Below the pieces are notes generated by a model, which was given only the letters and a program-made list of their open reading frames with translations, was not told the DNA's origin and did not search any database. A stretch of DNA of 64,000 nucleotides from Vulcanimicrobiota bacterium (GTDB lineage: Bacteria; Vulcanimicrobiota; Vulcanimicrobiia; Eremiobacterales; Eremiobacteraceae). Position numbers and translations under genes: made by a program. The DNA lies in contig JABCYQ010000013.1 in the NCBI GenBank assembly GCA_013290125.1, positions 1 through 64,000 on the forward strand, given 5' to 3'. This document shows, piece by piece, positions 1 through 7,900 of the stretch (positions are counted from its first letter, which is position 1; each line of letters opens with the position of its first letter).

Positions 1-1
1 C

Positions 2-862
2 GTCGGCGGTCAGGTGCTCCGCTACGAACAGCGCAACATGTACGTCGACCTCGGACGGGCCGAAGCGATCTTGCCGGTCTCCGAGCAAGTGGCGCGCGAG
101 GTCTTCCGCATCAACGAGCGCATTCGCGCGTACGTGATGGAAGTCCGCAAGACGAACCGCGGTCCGCAGATCATCTTGTCGCGCAGTCATCCCAATCTCG
201 TGCGGCGCCTGTTCGAGCAGGAGATCCCCGAAGTCTCGCAAGGCATCGTGGAGGTCAAAGACGTCGCGCGCGAACCTGGCTCACGCTCGAAGATCTCTGT
301 CTGGACGCAAGAAGAAGACATCGATGCGGTCGGCGCCTGTCTCGGACCGCGCTCTTCGCGCGTCAACAACATCGGCGAGGAGCTGCGCGGCGAGAAGATC
401 GACGTGATCCAGTGGTCCGCAGATCCGGCAACGTACGTCGCGAACGCGCTAGCGCCTGCGAAAGTGATCCAAGTGCATCTGAACGAGCGCGAACATCTCG
501 CCGAAGCGGTCGTTCCCGATTATCAGCTCTCGCTTGCGATCGGAAAAGAAGGCCAAAACGTGCGCTTGGCGGCGCGTCTGACCGGCTGGCGCATCGATAT
601 CCACAACGAAGAGCAGTGGGCCGAAGTCATGTCGCAGCGCGTCGACGAGGATCAGGAACGCGAGGAACTCGCCGCGATGGCGGAAGTCGCCGCGCAAGAG
701 AGCGGTGTGCAGCTGACGGCGGAGATGTTGGCCGAAGACGAAGAGCTGATCCGCAAGCTGCAGGAACTGCAGCGCATGGCTCCCGGGGAGGGTGACGAAG
801 AGTCCGCGGAAGCCGCGGCGGCTGCGGAAGAGGCGGAGGCCACCAGCGACGCCGTCGATTGA
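2..862 (+). CDS. nusA: Transcription termination/antitermination factor NusA (5' truncated by window edge)
   Basis: NusA binds RNA polymerase and nascent RNA and controls pausing, termination and antitermination. The visible part opens inside the S1 domain ([14 protein letters not shown]) and continues into the first KH domain ([18 protein letters not shown], then KISVWTQ with [11 protein letters not shown]). The second KH domain has the diagnostic [21 protein letters not shown]. The C-terminal tail of about 65 residues is rich in Glu and Ala. The reading frame is open to base 2, so the N-terminal domain lies outside the window. Unlike in most bacteria the next gene on this strand is not ylxR: about 1.6 kb with two opposite-strand genes intervenes. 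Confidence 0.97.
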   Translation, partial: VGGQVLRYEQRNMYVDLGRAEAILPVSEQVAREVFRINERIRAYVMEVRKTNRGPQIILSRSHPNLVRRLFEQEIPEVSQGIVEVKDVAREPGSRSKISVWTQEEDIDAVGACLGPRSSRVNNIGEELRGEKIDVIQWSADPATYVANALAPAKVIQVHLNEREHLAEAVVPDYQLSLAIGKEGQNVRLAARLTGWRIDIHNEEQWAEVMSQRVDEDQEREELAAMAEVAAQESGVQLTAEMLAEDEELIRKLQELQRMAPGEGDEESAEAAAAAEEAEATSDAVD

Positions 863-910
863 CGGCTGTGTGGGGCGAGACGTTTTCGGTCCGTCTAGCG
901 TCTTAGCTTG

Positions 911-1027
911 TCAGCGTAGGAAAAGCGTCTCGACAAACGGCGGATGCGGTGCGTAGACCGCATCGATCGCGCGCGTCAAGACAGCGATTGCGATTCGGGC
1001 TCCGAATCGGACGACGGTGAGCGCCAT
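911..1027 (-). CDS. Possible 38-residue small protein, unknown
   Basis: The 296-base gap between nusA and the next gene holds one short minus-strand reading frame. It begins ATG at 1027, preceded by a GAGGG-like ribosome-binding sequence about 12 bases upstream, and ends TGA at 911. The product begins MALTVVRFGARIAIAVLTRA: a basic, hydrophobic N-terminal half that could be a membrane helix or targeting peptide, then a proline-containing tail. There is no recognisable family. The case rests only on the ribosome-binding sequence and the hydrophobic character, and it could be chance. Confidence 0.25.
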   Translation of the reverse strand: MALTVVRFGARIAIAVLTRAIDAVYAPHPPFVETLFLR

Positions 1028-1158
1028 GCTTTCGTTTTCCCTCTAAAAGGTCGCGCCGGGGCGGCGTCGAGGTCCGCCACCCAGCGGTTGCTTGCTTTTT
1101 TGTAATATCGGCAGGTTGGGGCTGGTCCGCACGTCGTCGCTCACGACGAGCGTTTGAT

Positions 1159-1551
1159 CTAGAGCCGCCAGACTTCGCCGTCCGCGAAGTGGACGTACGT
1201 CACATCGCAGCGGTTGAGGACGGCGCCTTCGTAACCGAAGCCGTCGAAGACGTCAAAGCCGTGGTTGATGCTCGCATATTGCGAGAACGTTCCGGCATCC
1301 GAGATCGTCCGGTTGATGCCCCGATAATCGACATTGAAGATGACTTTATCTGCTGCCATGCGCCGCGTATTGTGGTAGATGATGTCCAGGCCGCGCGTCG
1401 CACTGCCGTCTCGGCCGACGATGCACGAATCCACTTGTATCGGACCAAAGCCGTTGACCTGAAGCGGCCGGGCCGACGCGGTCTGGCAGAGAGCGGATGT
1501 TACGATGCCGCATGCGAGTGCGGCGGCTGCGATAGTGCGGTGCAGTGTCAT
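1159..1551 (-). CDS. Secreted hypothetical protein, 130 aa
   Basis: No recognised family. The first 27 residues form a clear Sec signal peptide (MTLHRT, a hydrophobic Ala-rich core, and a TASA-R cleavage-like site). The mature part of about 100 residues has exactly two cysteines (in VDSCIVG and LNRCDV), which could form one disulfide, and alternates polar and aromatic residues as small beta-sandwich proteins do. The gene is opposite to the flanking translation cluster and heads toward nusA. It is separated from msrA by a double-hairpin repeat, so the two are probably not one operon. Function unknown. Confidence 0.7.
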   Translation of the reverse strand: MTLHRTIAAAALACGIVTSALCQTASARPLQVNGFGPIQVDSCIVGRDGSATRGLDIIYHNTRRMAADKVIFNVDYRGINRTISDAGTFSQYASINHGFDVFDGFGYEGAVLNRCDVTYVHFADGEVWRL

Positions 1552-1671
1552 GATCGGATCTCCTTCAGCGCTGAGCGACTACTTCGCTTAACGGCAGATC
1601 CCCGCACGCAATTAGCAGTTCGGAAACGGTTTCACGATCGTCTCACGGAGTCGTCATGTGCATCTCATCAA

Positions 1672-1738
1672 TGAAGGGGCCGACTTTATGTCGGCCCACA
1701 AGACGAAACCTAGGGCCGGCATAAAGTCGGCCCCTTCA
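1672..1738. repeat. Family A double-hairpin repeat, full-length copy
   Basis: Begins TGAAGGGGCCGACTTTATG and ends CGGCCCCTTCA. The outer halves are inverted copies of each other and each half also folds into its own hairpin (GGGCCGAC/GTCGGCCC and GGGCCGGC/GTCGGCCC). It lies just past the 3' end of msrA and upstream of the 130-aa secreted protein gene. The arrangement resembles the paired REP sequences (BIMEs) of enterobacteria, but the sequence itself is not one I recognise. Confidence 0.9.
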
Positions 1739-1776
1739 AAAAAATCGCCTTCGAAAAATACGCCCTCGAAAAATAC

Positions 1777-2418
1777 CTAGGATTTGACGAGCGATGGGAA
1801 TTGGTGGTGCAACGCGGCGAGCTTGGGCAAGTCATTGTACATCACATACGGATTATCGGGATTGTGCGCTACGTAGTTCTGATGGTAATCCTCGGCCGGA
1901 TAGAACGCGCGCAGCGGCACGACTTGCGTCACGATCTTTCCATCGAACGACTTCTGCGCTTCAAGCGTGCTGATGTATGATTCCGTCTCGCGCTTCTGCG
2001 CATCGGTCGTGTAGAAAACCGCCGAGCGGTATTGCGTTCCGAAGTCGGGCCCCTGACGATCGAGCTGCGTGGGATCATGCGCGACCATAAAATAGACGGA
2101 GAGCAGTTGGCCGAACGTGATCTTCGCCGGATCGTATTCGATCTGGACGGATTCTGCGTGGCCGGTCGTGCCGGTGCTGACGATGTCGTAGTGAGCCGTC
2201 TCTGCCGACCCGCCGGAATACCCGGCGACGACGCTCTTGACGCCTCGCAACTCTCCGAAGACGGCCTGCATTCCCCAGAAACATCCGCCGGCCAGGACGA
2301 CCTTCTCCGTGCTCGCAGGTTGCGTAGCGGCGTTCGCCGGCGCGAGCAGCAACAGGGGAACCGCCATCAAGATCGCGCCCAATCCGCATCTTCCGAAAAG
2401 TCGTCGCATTCTATCCAT
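1777..2418 (-). CDS. msrA: Exported peptide-methionine (S)-S-oxide reductase MsrA
   Basis: MsrA reduces the S-epimer of methionine sulfoxide in oxidised proteins. A signal peptide (residues 1-30, MRRLF then a Leu/Ala-rich core and a PANAA site) precedes a full MsrA domain. The signature GGCFWG places the nucleophilic Cys at position 46, followed by YSGG, HAESVQ, HDPTQLDRQGPDFGTQYRS and the YHQNY motif near the C-terminus. No cysteine follows Cys46, so the usual resolving cysteines are missing and the enzyme must be recycled by an external thiol donor. The signal peptide places it outside the cytoplasm. It sits between nusA and ylxR on the opposite strand, starting 66 bases from ylxR, so that short gap must hold two divergent promoters. 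Confidence 0.95.
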   Translation of the reverse strand: MDRMRRLFGRCGLGAILMAVPLLLLAPANAATQPASTEKVVLAGGCFWGMQAVFGELRGVKSVVAGYSGGSAETAHYDIVSTGTTGHAESVQIEYDPAKITFGQLLSVYFMVAHDPTQLDRQGPDFGTQYRSAVFYTTDAQKRETESYISTLEAQKSFDGKIVTQVVPLRAFYPAEDYHQNYVAHNPDNPYVMYNDLPKLAALHHQFPSLVKS

Positions 2419-2484
2419 CCCGCTCGTTCTTAGATCGCGCGCCGATGACGCACATCTCTCTATACGTAACGGCTGTCAAAGCGG

Positions 2485-2817
2485 ATGTCAAAGGCGTCAC
2501 GCCGAACAATACAGCGGGTGCATACGTCCGACTCTGCGGTCCTTCCCGCGCACGTGCCGTTTCGCCAGTGCGTCGGTTGCCGCGCCCGCTTCCCAAAGCA
2601 GTCGTTGGTACGGTTCGTCCGCCTGGAGCACGGCGGGTGGCAGGCTGACCCTGCCGCACGTCTGCCGGGCCGGGGGGCATATCTGTGCTCTACGTCGTGC
2701 CGCGACAAGGTAAGGAAGAACAAGAGATTCGCGGGTTTAGCCGAAGTGCCGTTATCGGCGCTGCCCGCTGCGGAACGCGCTGCTTCTGGTCGTCGAGACG
2801 ACAAAGGAAAAGACTAA
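2485..2817 (+). CDS. ylxR: YlxR/DUF448 RNA-binding protein
   Basis: YlxR (RnpM) is a small RNA-binding protein encoded between nusA and infB; in some bacteria it modulates RNase P. The DUF448 signature is clear: FRQCVGCRARFPKQSLVRFV, then GRGAYLC and a basic C-terminal tail. Two starts are possible, ATG at 2485 (110 aa) or GTG at 2518, which would remove an N-terminal extension not typical of the family. Neither has a strong ribosome-binding site. It ends three bases before the infB start, so they are co-transcribed. Because msrA reads the other way just upstream, this gene probably heads a new transcript. Confidence 0.92.
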   Translation: MSKASRRTIQRVHTSDSAVLPAHVPFRQCVGCRARFPKQSLVRFVRLEHGGWQADPAARLPGRGAYLCSTSCRDKVRKNKRFAGLAEVPLSALPAAERAASGRRDDKGKD

Positions 2818-2820
2818 CTC

Positions 2821-5421
2821 TTGGCAATGGTACGGGTCCACGAGCTCGCCAAAGAGCTCAACCTCTCAAGCAAAGATACGATCGCTCTTCTGAGCAAAGT
2901 TGGCATCAGAGCCAGCACGCACATGAGCGTCATCGACGAGCATCGCGCGCGCATCGTGAAGGGCGTGCTTGTCGGCGATTTGGCGCAGGCGGCGAAGTCG
3001 CATAAGCCTGTCGCAAAAAAGGCGACGGCCGGCAACGGCGCGGCCACGGCGACGGCCACGGTTGAAGCACCGCCGCCGCCCAGCGAGCCTACGCGCGACG
3101 CCACCGAGAGCAAGGCTGCAGAACCCCCCGCCAAAGCACCCGAAGCCGCTCCGGCGCCGCCGCCATCGCCCGAGGTTCATAGTCCGGTTGTCCGGCTGCG
3201 CACCGTGGCCACGTCCACGCCTCGACGCGCAACCGTGATGCGCCCCGCGCATCATCCGAAGGTCGTTCCGGCGGCGTCGGCGGATCCGACCGCGCCGATT
3301 CCGATGAACCGGCCGGTGCAGCAGATCATCCAGCAGCAGCCGCGCGTCGGCGTCGGTGTCGGCCCTCGACCCGCTGGTCCGGGTTTCGCGCCGCGTCCAG
3401 GCGGTCCAGGAATGCAAGGGCGACCCATGCCTGGGCGTCCGCTTGGCGGCCCTGGAGGGCGTCCGATTCCCGGACGGCCTGGCAGCCCGCTGCAACCCGG
3501 TACCGGAGCGCCGACGAGTGGGCCGCAACCTGGCGGACGCAAGAAGTCGCGCGAGGAGATGGAGCGCGACCGTAAAGAGCGACAACGCGAGGAACTGCTC
3601 AAGAAGACGCAGCCGCGCCACAAGTCGTCGCAGGCGCCGATGGTCGAACCCGAAGTGCTCAAGGATCTCGAGATCCCTGATCTGATCACGGTGCAGCAAC
3701 TCGCTTCCGCCATGAGCGTCCCCGCTGGTCAAGTCATCGGGCAATTGATCAAGATGGGCACGATGGCCACGATCAATCAGCACGTGCCGCCGGATGTCGC
3801 GTCGCAAGTGGCGCGCCGCTTCGGATTCAACGCGCTTGTCAAAGAGGCAGACGAAGAGACGGTCGAGATCCTCACCGAGTCGGATCCGCCGGGTTCACTC
3901 ACAACCCGTCCGCCCGTGGTCACGGTACTCGGGCACGTCGACCACGGCAAGACGTCGCTGCTCGACGCCATCCGGTCCACCAAGGTCGCCGCGGGCGAGG
4001 CTGGTGGCATCACGCAGCGCATCGGCGCCTATACCGTCGAGACCAACGACCGCAAGGTCACGTTCATCGACACGCCCGGTCACGAAGCGTTCACCGAGAT
4101 GCGCGCGCGCGGCGCGAAAGTCACCGACGTCGCGATTCTCGTCGTGGCTGCCGACGACGGCGTCATGCCGCAGACGATCGAAGCGATGAACCACGCGAAG
4201 GCGGCCGGAGTTCCGATCGTCGTCGCGGTCAACAAAGTGGACAAGCCGAACGCAAATATCGACCGCGTGAAGCAACAGCTGTCGGAATACGGCCTTACTC
4301 CCGAAGATTGGGGCGGCACGACGCAGTTCATCCCCGTGTCCGCGAAGCTGAAGACGGGCATCGACGAGCTCCTCGAGATGGTGCTGCTCAATGCCGATCT
4401 GCAGGATCTCAAGGCGAACAAGAACCGGCGCGCACAGGGTGTGATCATCGAAGCGCGGCTTGACCGGTCGCGCGGGCCGGTCGCGACCGCGTTGGTAAAA
4501 AACGGCACGCTGCGGGTCGGCGACATCGCCGTCGTCGGCTCGACATTCGGCAAAGTACGTGCGCTCTTCGACGACTCAGGCGCCGCGATCAAGCGCGCGG
4601 GACCGTCGATCGCCGCCGAGATCATGGGTCTGTCAGACGTCCCCGCGGCAGGCGACGTGCTGGAGGTCGTCTCCGACGAACGCGACGCTCGCGAGCTCGC
4701 GGCCAAACGCTCGCAGCGCAAGCGCGAACAGCGCATGGCGAGCGCGCGCCGGCCAGTCACGCTCGACGGCTTCTTGGCGCAGGCCAAAGAAGGCGGCATC
4801 AAAGACCTCAACCTCATCATCAAGGCAGATGCGCAAGGATCCGTGGAGGCGTTGCGATCGCAGCTCGACGGACTTGTCAACGAAGAAGTTCGGACGCGCG
4901 TCATCCACATGGGCGTCGGCGGCATCAACGAGTCAGACGTCATGCTTGCGAGCGCCTCAAACGCGATCATCATCGGCTTTAACATCCGCCCCGATGCCAC
5001 GATCGCGCGCAAGGCCGAGCAAGAAGGCGTGGACGTCCGTTTGTACGATGTCATCTACAACGTCATCGACGAGGTCAAAGCGGCGATGACCGGGATGCTC
5101 AAACCGCAGGAACGCGAAGTCGTGCTCGGCCAGGCCGAGGTGCGCAAGCTGTTCAAGGTCAGCAAAGTGGGCACGATCGCCGGCGCCTACGTTCGCGACG
5201 GGAAGATCACGCGCGATTCGCGCGTCCGTGTGCTGCGCGACAACGTCATCGTCTACGAGGGCAAGCTCAACTCGCTTAAGCGCTTCAAAGACGATGCTCG
5301 CGAAGTCGCGACCGGATACGAGTGCGGTCTGTCGATCGAGAACTTCAACGACCTCAAGGAGGGCGATGTGATCGAAGCCTACATGATGGAGCAGTTCGCG
5401 GCGGTTTCATCGTCGTCGTAG
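2821..5421 (+). CDS. infB: Translation initiation factor IF-2
   Basis: IF-2 is the GTPase that delivers initiator tRNA to the 30S subunit and promotes 50S joining. Residues 1-52 are an IF2N domain. Residues about 60-240 are a Pro/Ala/Gly/Arg-rich linker with PGRP-type repeats, and a second IF2N-like domain lies near 290-340. The G domain has GHVDHGKTS (371-379), DTPGHE (about 417), NKVDKP (about 471) and SAK (about 507). Domains II, III and the C-terminal fMet-tRNA-binding domain follow. Start is TTG at 2821, well placed behind AAAGGA at 2803-2808; ATG at 2827 is the alternative but is spaced too far. The length of 866 aa is within the family range. Confidence 0.97.
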   Translation: MAMVRVHELAKELNLSSKDTIALLSKVGIRASTHMSVIDEHRARIVKGVLVGDLAQAAKSHKPVAKKATAGNGAATATATVEAPPPPSEPTRDATESKAAEPPAKAPEAAPAPPPSPEVHSPVVRLRTVATSTPRRATVMRPAHHPKVVPAASADPTAPIPMNRPVQQIIQQQPRVGVGVGPRPAGPGFAPRPGGPGMQGRPMPGRPLGGPGGRPIPGRPGSPLQPGTGAPTSGPQPGGRKKSREEMERDRKERQREELLKKTQPRHKSSQAPMVEPEVLKDLEIPDLITVQQLASAMSVPAGQVIGQLIKMGTMATINQHVPPDVASQVARRFGFNALVKEADEETVEILTESDPPGSLTTRPPVVTVLGHVDHGKTSLLDAIRSTKVAAGEAGGITQRIGAYTVETNDRKVTFIDTPGHEAFTEMRARGAKVTDVAILVVAADDGVMPQTIEAMNHAKAAGVPIVVAVNKVDKPNANIDRVKQQLSEYGLTPEDWGGTTQFIPVSAKLKTGIDELLEMVLLNADLQDLKANKNRRAQGVIIEARLDRSRGPVATALVKNGTLRVGDIAVVGSTFGKVRALFDDSGAAIKRAGPSIAAEIMGLSDVPAAGDVLEVVSDERDARELAAKRSQRKREQRMASARRPVTLDGFLAQAKEGGIKDLNLIIKADAQGSVEALRSQLDGLVNEEVRTRVIHMGVGGINESDVMLASASNAIIIGFNIRPDATIARKAEQEGVDVRLYDVIYNVIDEVKAAMTGMLKPQEREVVLGQAEVRKLFKVSKVGTIAGAYVRDGKITRDSRVRVLRDNVIVYEGKLNSLKRFKDDAREVATGYECGLSIENFNDLKEGDVIEAYMMEQFAAVSSSS

Positions 5422-5442
5422 TAGGGCAAGCAACGCTTGCCC
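5422..5442. repeat. Family B palindromic repeat inside the infB-rbfA spacer
   Basis: TAGGGCAAGCAACGCTTGCCC begins one base after the infB stop codon. The arms GGGCAAGC and GCTTGCCC are perfectly complementary. It lies in the 55-base gap between two co-directional translation genes, so it would be transcribed as a hairpin in the middle of the operon. Confidence 0.85.
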
Positions 5443-5476
5443 ATTGACATCGAACACGTGTACGGTGAAATACAGC

Positions 5477-5866
5477 ATGCATGAGCCGGCCGGAGCGAAG
5501 AGCCAGCGACTCGAGCGCGTCGAGCACGAGATCATCCGCGAGTTGAGCGAACTGATCCGCGAAGAGTTGAAAGATCCGCGAGTCGGCTTTGTCACGCTCA
5601 TCCGCAGCGAGGTAAGCCCCGACTTGAGAACCGCCAAAGTTTTCGCGAGCCCGTTGGGAGACCGGCGCCAATCGTCAGCCACGATCGCGGGGTTGCAGAG
5701 CGCCGCGGGCTTCTTGAGCGTCGAGCTTGGAAAGCGGCTGCGCATGCGCCGAACGCCCACGCTCACGTTCATCCGCGACGAGTCCATCGCACAGGGCGTC
5801 CGCATGGCGCACATCATCGACGAGGTGCAGCGACGCGATGAACAACGAAATCAACACGAAGAGTAA
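5477..5866 (+). CDS. rbfA: 30S ribosome-binding factor A
   Basis: RbfA binds the 30S subunit and assists 16S rRNA 5'-end maturation. The KH-like fold is recognisable from RVEHEIIRELSELIREELKDPRVG, FVTLIRSEVSPDLRTAKVFAS and the distal LGKRLRMRRTPTLTFIRDES. Start chosen is ATG at 5477 (129 aa), eight bases after GGTGA. An in-frame TTG at 5444 would add eleven residues that do not look like the family and would abut the palindrome. The 3' end overlaps the next gene by 29 bases, implying translational coupling. Confidence 0.94.
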   Translation: MHEPAGAKSQRLERVEHEIIRELSELIREELKDPRVGFVTLIRSEVSPDLRTAKVFASPLGDRRQSSATIAGLQSAAGFLSVELGKRLRMRRTPTLTFIRDESIAQGVRMAHIIDEVQRRDEQRNQHEE

Positions 5867-6860
5867 CGGTTCCAGCGCAGAGCCCCCGGGAGCCAAGGGC
5901 GTGCTCGAGTGCTTGCGCTCAAGCCGCCAGTTCGTCATGTGCGCACACGAAAAACCCGACGGCGACGTGTTGGGCAGCGGCTTCGCGCTCGGCATGGCGC
6001 TCAAGCGGATAGGAAAGGACGTCGTCTACTTCCTGGACGACGACGTGCCGGCAAATCTGCGGTTTCTCCCGGAATCACAGCTCACGCAACGCACCTTCGA
6101 CGGCGTCGCCGACGACGCGATCTTCGTCTTCCTCGACATGAGCGATCAGTGGCGAGCCGGCAAGGCGCTGAATTGGGTGCCGCCGGAGCGCATCATCAAC
6201 ATCGATCATCACCTCGGCAACCACCGCTTCGGGCGTTGGAACCTCGTCGTTGAATCCGAGGCTGCCACCGGAAGTCTTGTCCTCGGCCTGATCGTCGCGC
6301 TCGGCGTGCCGATAACATCCGACATCGCGACCTGCCTTCTCGCAGCCATCATCTCGGATACCGGCTGCTTCATGTATTCCAACGCCGACCCACATACCAT
6401 TCGGCTCGCGGCGTCGCTCATGGAAGCGGGTGCGCAAAAAGATCGCATCAACGAACAGCTTTATCAGACGCGCACGTTCTCCGGCCAGAAAGTCTTGGGC
6501 CGCGCGCTCGACACCGCCACGCTGACCGACGACGGGATATGCTATTCGGTCGTCTCGCGGGCAATGCTGGAAGAATTCGGCGCCACGTATGAAGACCTCG
6601 AAGACGTGGTCGGCGCGCTTCGCGCGGTAGATCGCTGCGAAGTCTCGGCACTCTTGAAGGAAGCTCCCGACGGCACGTTTCGCGTGAGCATGCGTTCGCG
6701 CGGCCGGATCAACGTCATGGCGGCTGCAAAAAAACTCGGCGGCGGCGGGCACTTCCGGGCGGCCGGCGCCACTATCAACGCGACGCAAGATCAGGCGCTC
6801 TCGGCTGTCCTCACTGCCATCCGCGCCGAGATGGCCGAAGGGGCCCGTGCAGCCGGCTAA
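5838..6860 (+). CDS. nrnA: DHH-family phosphoesterase, NrnA-like (oligoribonuclease / pAp phosphatase)
   Basis: NrnA-type enzymes degrade very short RNAs (nanoRNAs) and can dephosphorylate pAp. Manganese ligand motifs are all present: HEKPDGD (His37, Asp41, Asp43), LDMSD (Asp100), NIDHH (Asp123-His125) and a downstream SDTGC. The DHHA1 substrate-binding domain ends with GGGGHFRAAGA. Start is ATG at 5838 behind GAGGTG, inside the end of rbfA. The 3' end overlaps truB by 14 bases. Position between rbfA and truB matches the arrangement in many bacteria. Length 340 aa is typical. Confidence 0.94.
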   Translation: MNNEINTKSNGSSAEPPGAKGVLECLRSSRQFVMCAHEKPDGDVLGSGFALGMALKRIGKDVVYFLDDDVPANLRFLPESQLTQRTFDGVADDAIFVFLDMSDQWRAGKALNWVPPERIINIDHHLGNHRFGRWNLVVESEAATGSLVLGLIVALGVPITSDIATCLLAAIISDTGCFMYSNADPHTIRLAASLMEAGAQKDRINEQLYQTRTFSGQKVLGRALDTATLTDDGICYSVVSRAMLEEFGATYEDLEDVVGALRAVDRCEVSALLKEAPDGTFRVSMRSRGRINVMAAAKKLGGGGHFRAAGATINATQDQALSAVLTAIRAEMAEGARAAG

Positions 6861-7728
6861 CGCCGGGTTCGGATTCATCAACGCGCGAAAGCCGCCCGGA
6901 CCAACATCCACCGCGTTCGGGTCGAGAGTGCGGCGCGCGCTCGGCGGCGTATCGCTAGGTCACTGGGGCACACTCGATCCCGGCGCCGAGGGTGTCCTCG
7001 TCCTCGCGATCGGTCATGCCACGAAGTTGCTGCCGCTGCTCGGTTCGGGTCGTAAATGCTACGAATTCGAACTCGTGCTCGGCAGCGCGACCGACACGGG
7101 CGACGCGTCGGGGGCGATAGTCGCTCAGGCTCAAGTCCCTGGAGATTGGCATGAGCGATTGCCGAACGCGCTAACGTCATTCGTCGGCGCTATTTCGCAG
7201 ATACCACCCATGTATTCCGCGGTGAAAGTCGACGGACAACCGCTGTACAAGAGCGCGCGCAAGGGTGTCTCCGTCGAACGCGCGCCGCGCGAGGTCGTCG
7301 TCCATGCCCTTGACATACTGCAGCAGTTCGATGCCGGCGTTCGGCTCAGAGTGGAATGCGACGCAGGCACATACGTGCGGACGCTGTGCGAGGACATCGG
7401 TAATCGTCTCGGGTTGCCGGCGCATATGGGAGCACTGCTGCGAACGGCCGCGGGACCGTTCACGCTCGATTCGGCCGTCGTCTCGGATGCGTTGTTCGCC
7501 GATCCGAAAGCCCACCTGATCGACCCGCTCGATGTCCTGACGCAGCCTCGCATCGAACTCAACGCGGAGCAAGAACGGCGCTTCGCGCACGGCAACGCGG
7601 TGACGTGTCCGGCCCCCGTCACATATGGTGAAGTGCTCGTGACTATCGACGGTCGTCTCGCAGGGACAGCGCTCGCGACGCAGAGCGCGGACGGTGCTAG
7701 CCTCCAGCCGACGCGCGTGTTCACATAG
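6847..7728 (+). CDS. truB: tRNA pseudouridine(55) synthase TruB
   Basis: TruB converts U55 of the tRNA T-loop to pseudouridine. The catalytic motif is GHWGTLDPGAEGVLVLAIG with Asp44 as the nucleophile. It is followed by YEFELVLG, IPPMYSAVKVDGQPLY and RVECDAGTYVRTLCEDIG, all family hallmarks. A C-terminal PUA-like region (residues about 235-290) follows. Translation starts at GTG 6847, overlapping nrnA by 14 bases. The usual HTGTLDP reads HWGTLDP. The cluster breaks here: a family A repeat and a lipoprotein gene separate truB from ribF. Confidence 0.95.
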   Translation: MQPANAGFGFINARKPPGPTSTAFGSRVRRALGGVSLGHWGTLDPGAEGVLVLAIGHATKLLPLLGSGRKCYEFELVLGSATDTGDASGAIVAQAQVPGDWHERLPNALTSFVGAISQIPPMYSAVKVDGQPLYKSARKGVSVERAPREVVVHALDILQQFDAGVRLRVECDAGTYVRTLCEDIGNRLGLPAHMGALLRTAAGPFTLDSAVVSDALFADPKAHLIDPLDVLTQPRIELNAEQERRFAHGNAVTCPAPVTYGEVLVTIDGRLAGTALATQSADGASLQPTRVFT

Positions 7729-7731
7729 GCG

Positions 7732-7799
7732 TGAAGGGGCCGACTTCATGTCGGCCCACGTTACGCTCGCCCGGGCCGACGTAAAGTCGGCCCCTTCAG
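7732..7799. repeat. Family A double-hairpin repeat, full-length copy
   Basis: Starts TGAAGGGGCCGACTTCATG four bases after the truB stop region and ends CGGCCCCTTCAG. The two hairpins flank a spacer of the type CACGTTACGCTCGCCC that recurs in other copies. It marks the 3' end of the co-transcribed ylxR-truB block and could act as a terminator-like or mRNA-stabilising structure. Confidence 0.9.
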
Positions 7800-7900
7800 A
7801 CGGGCGTTCAGTCACAAGGAATCCGCCGCCGCAATGACAATTCACGGCGGACGCGCAGGCGTTTAGGATTCGCAAAACGGCTGTCGCGCACAATTCTCAT

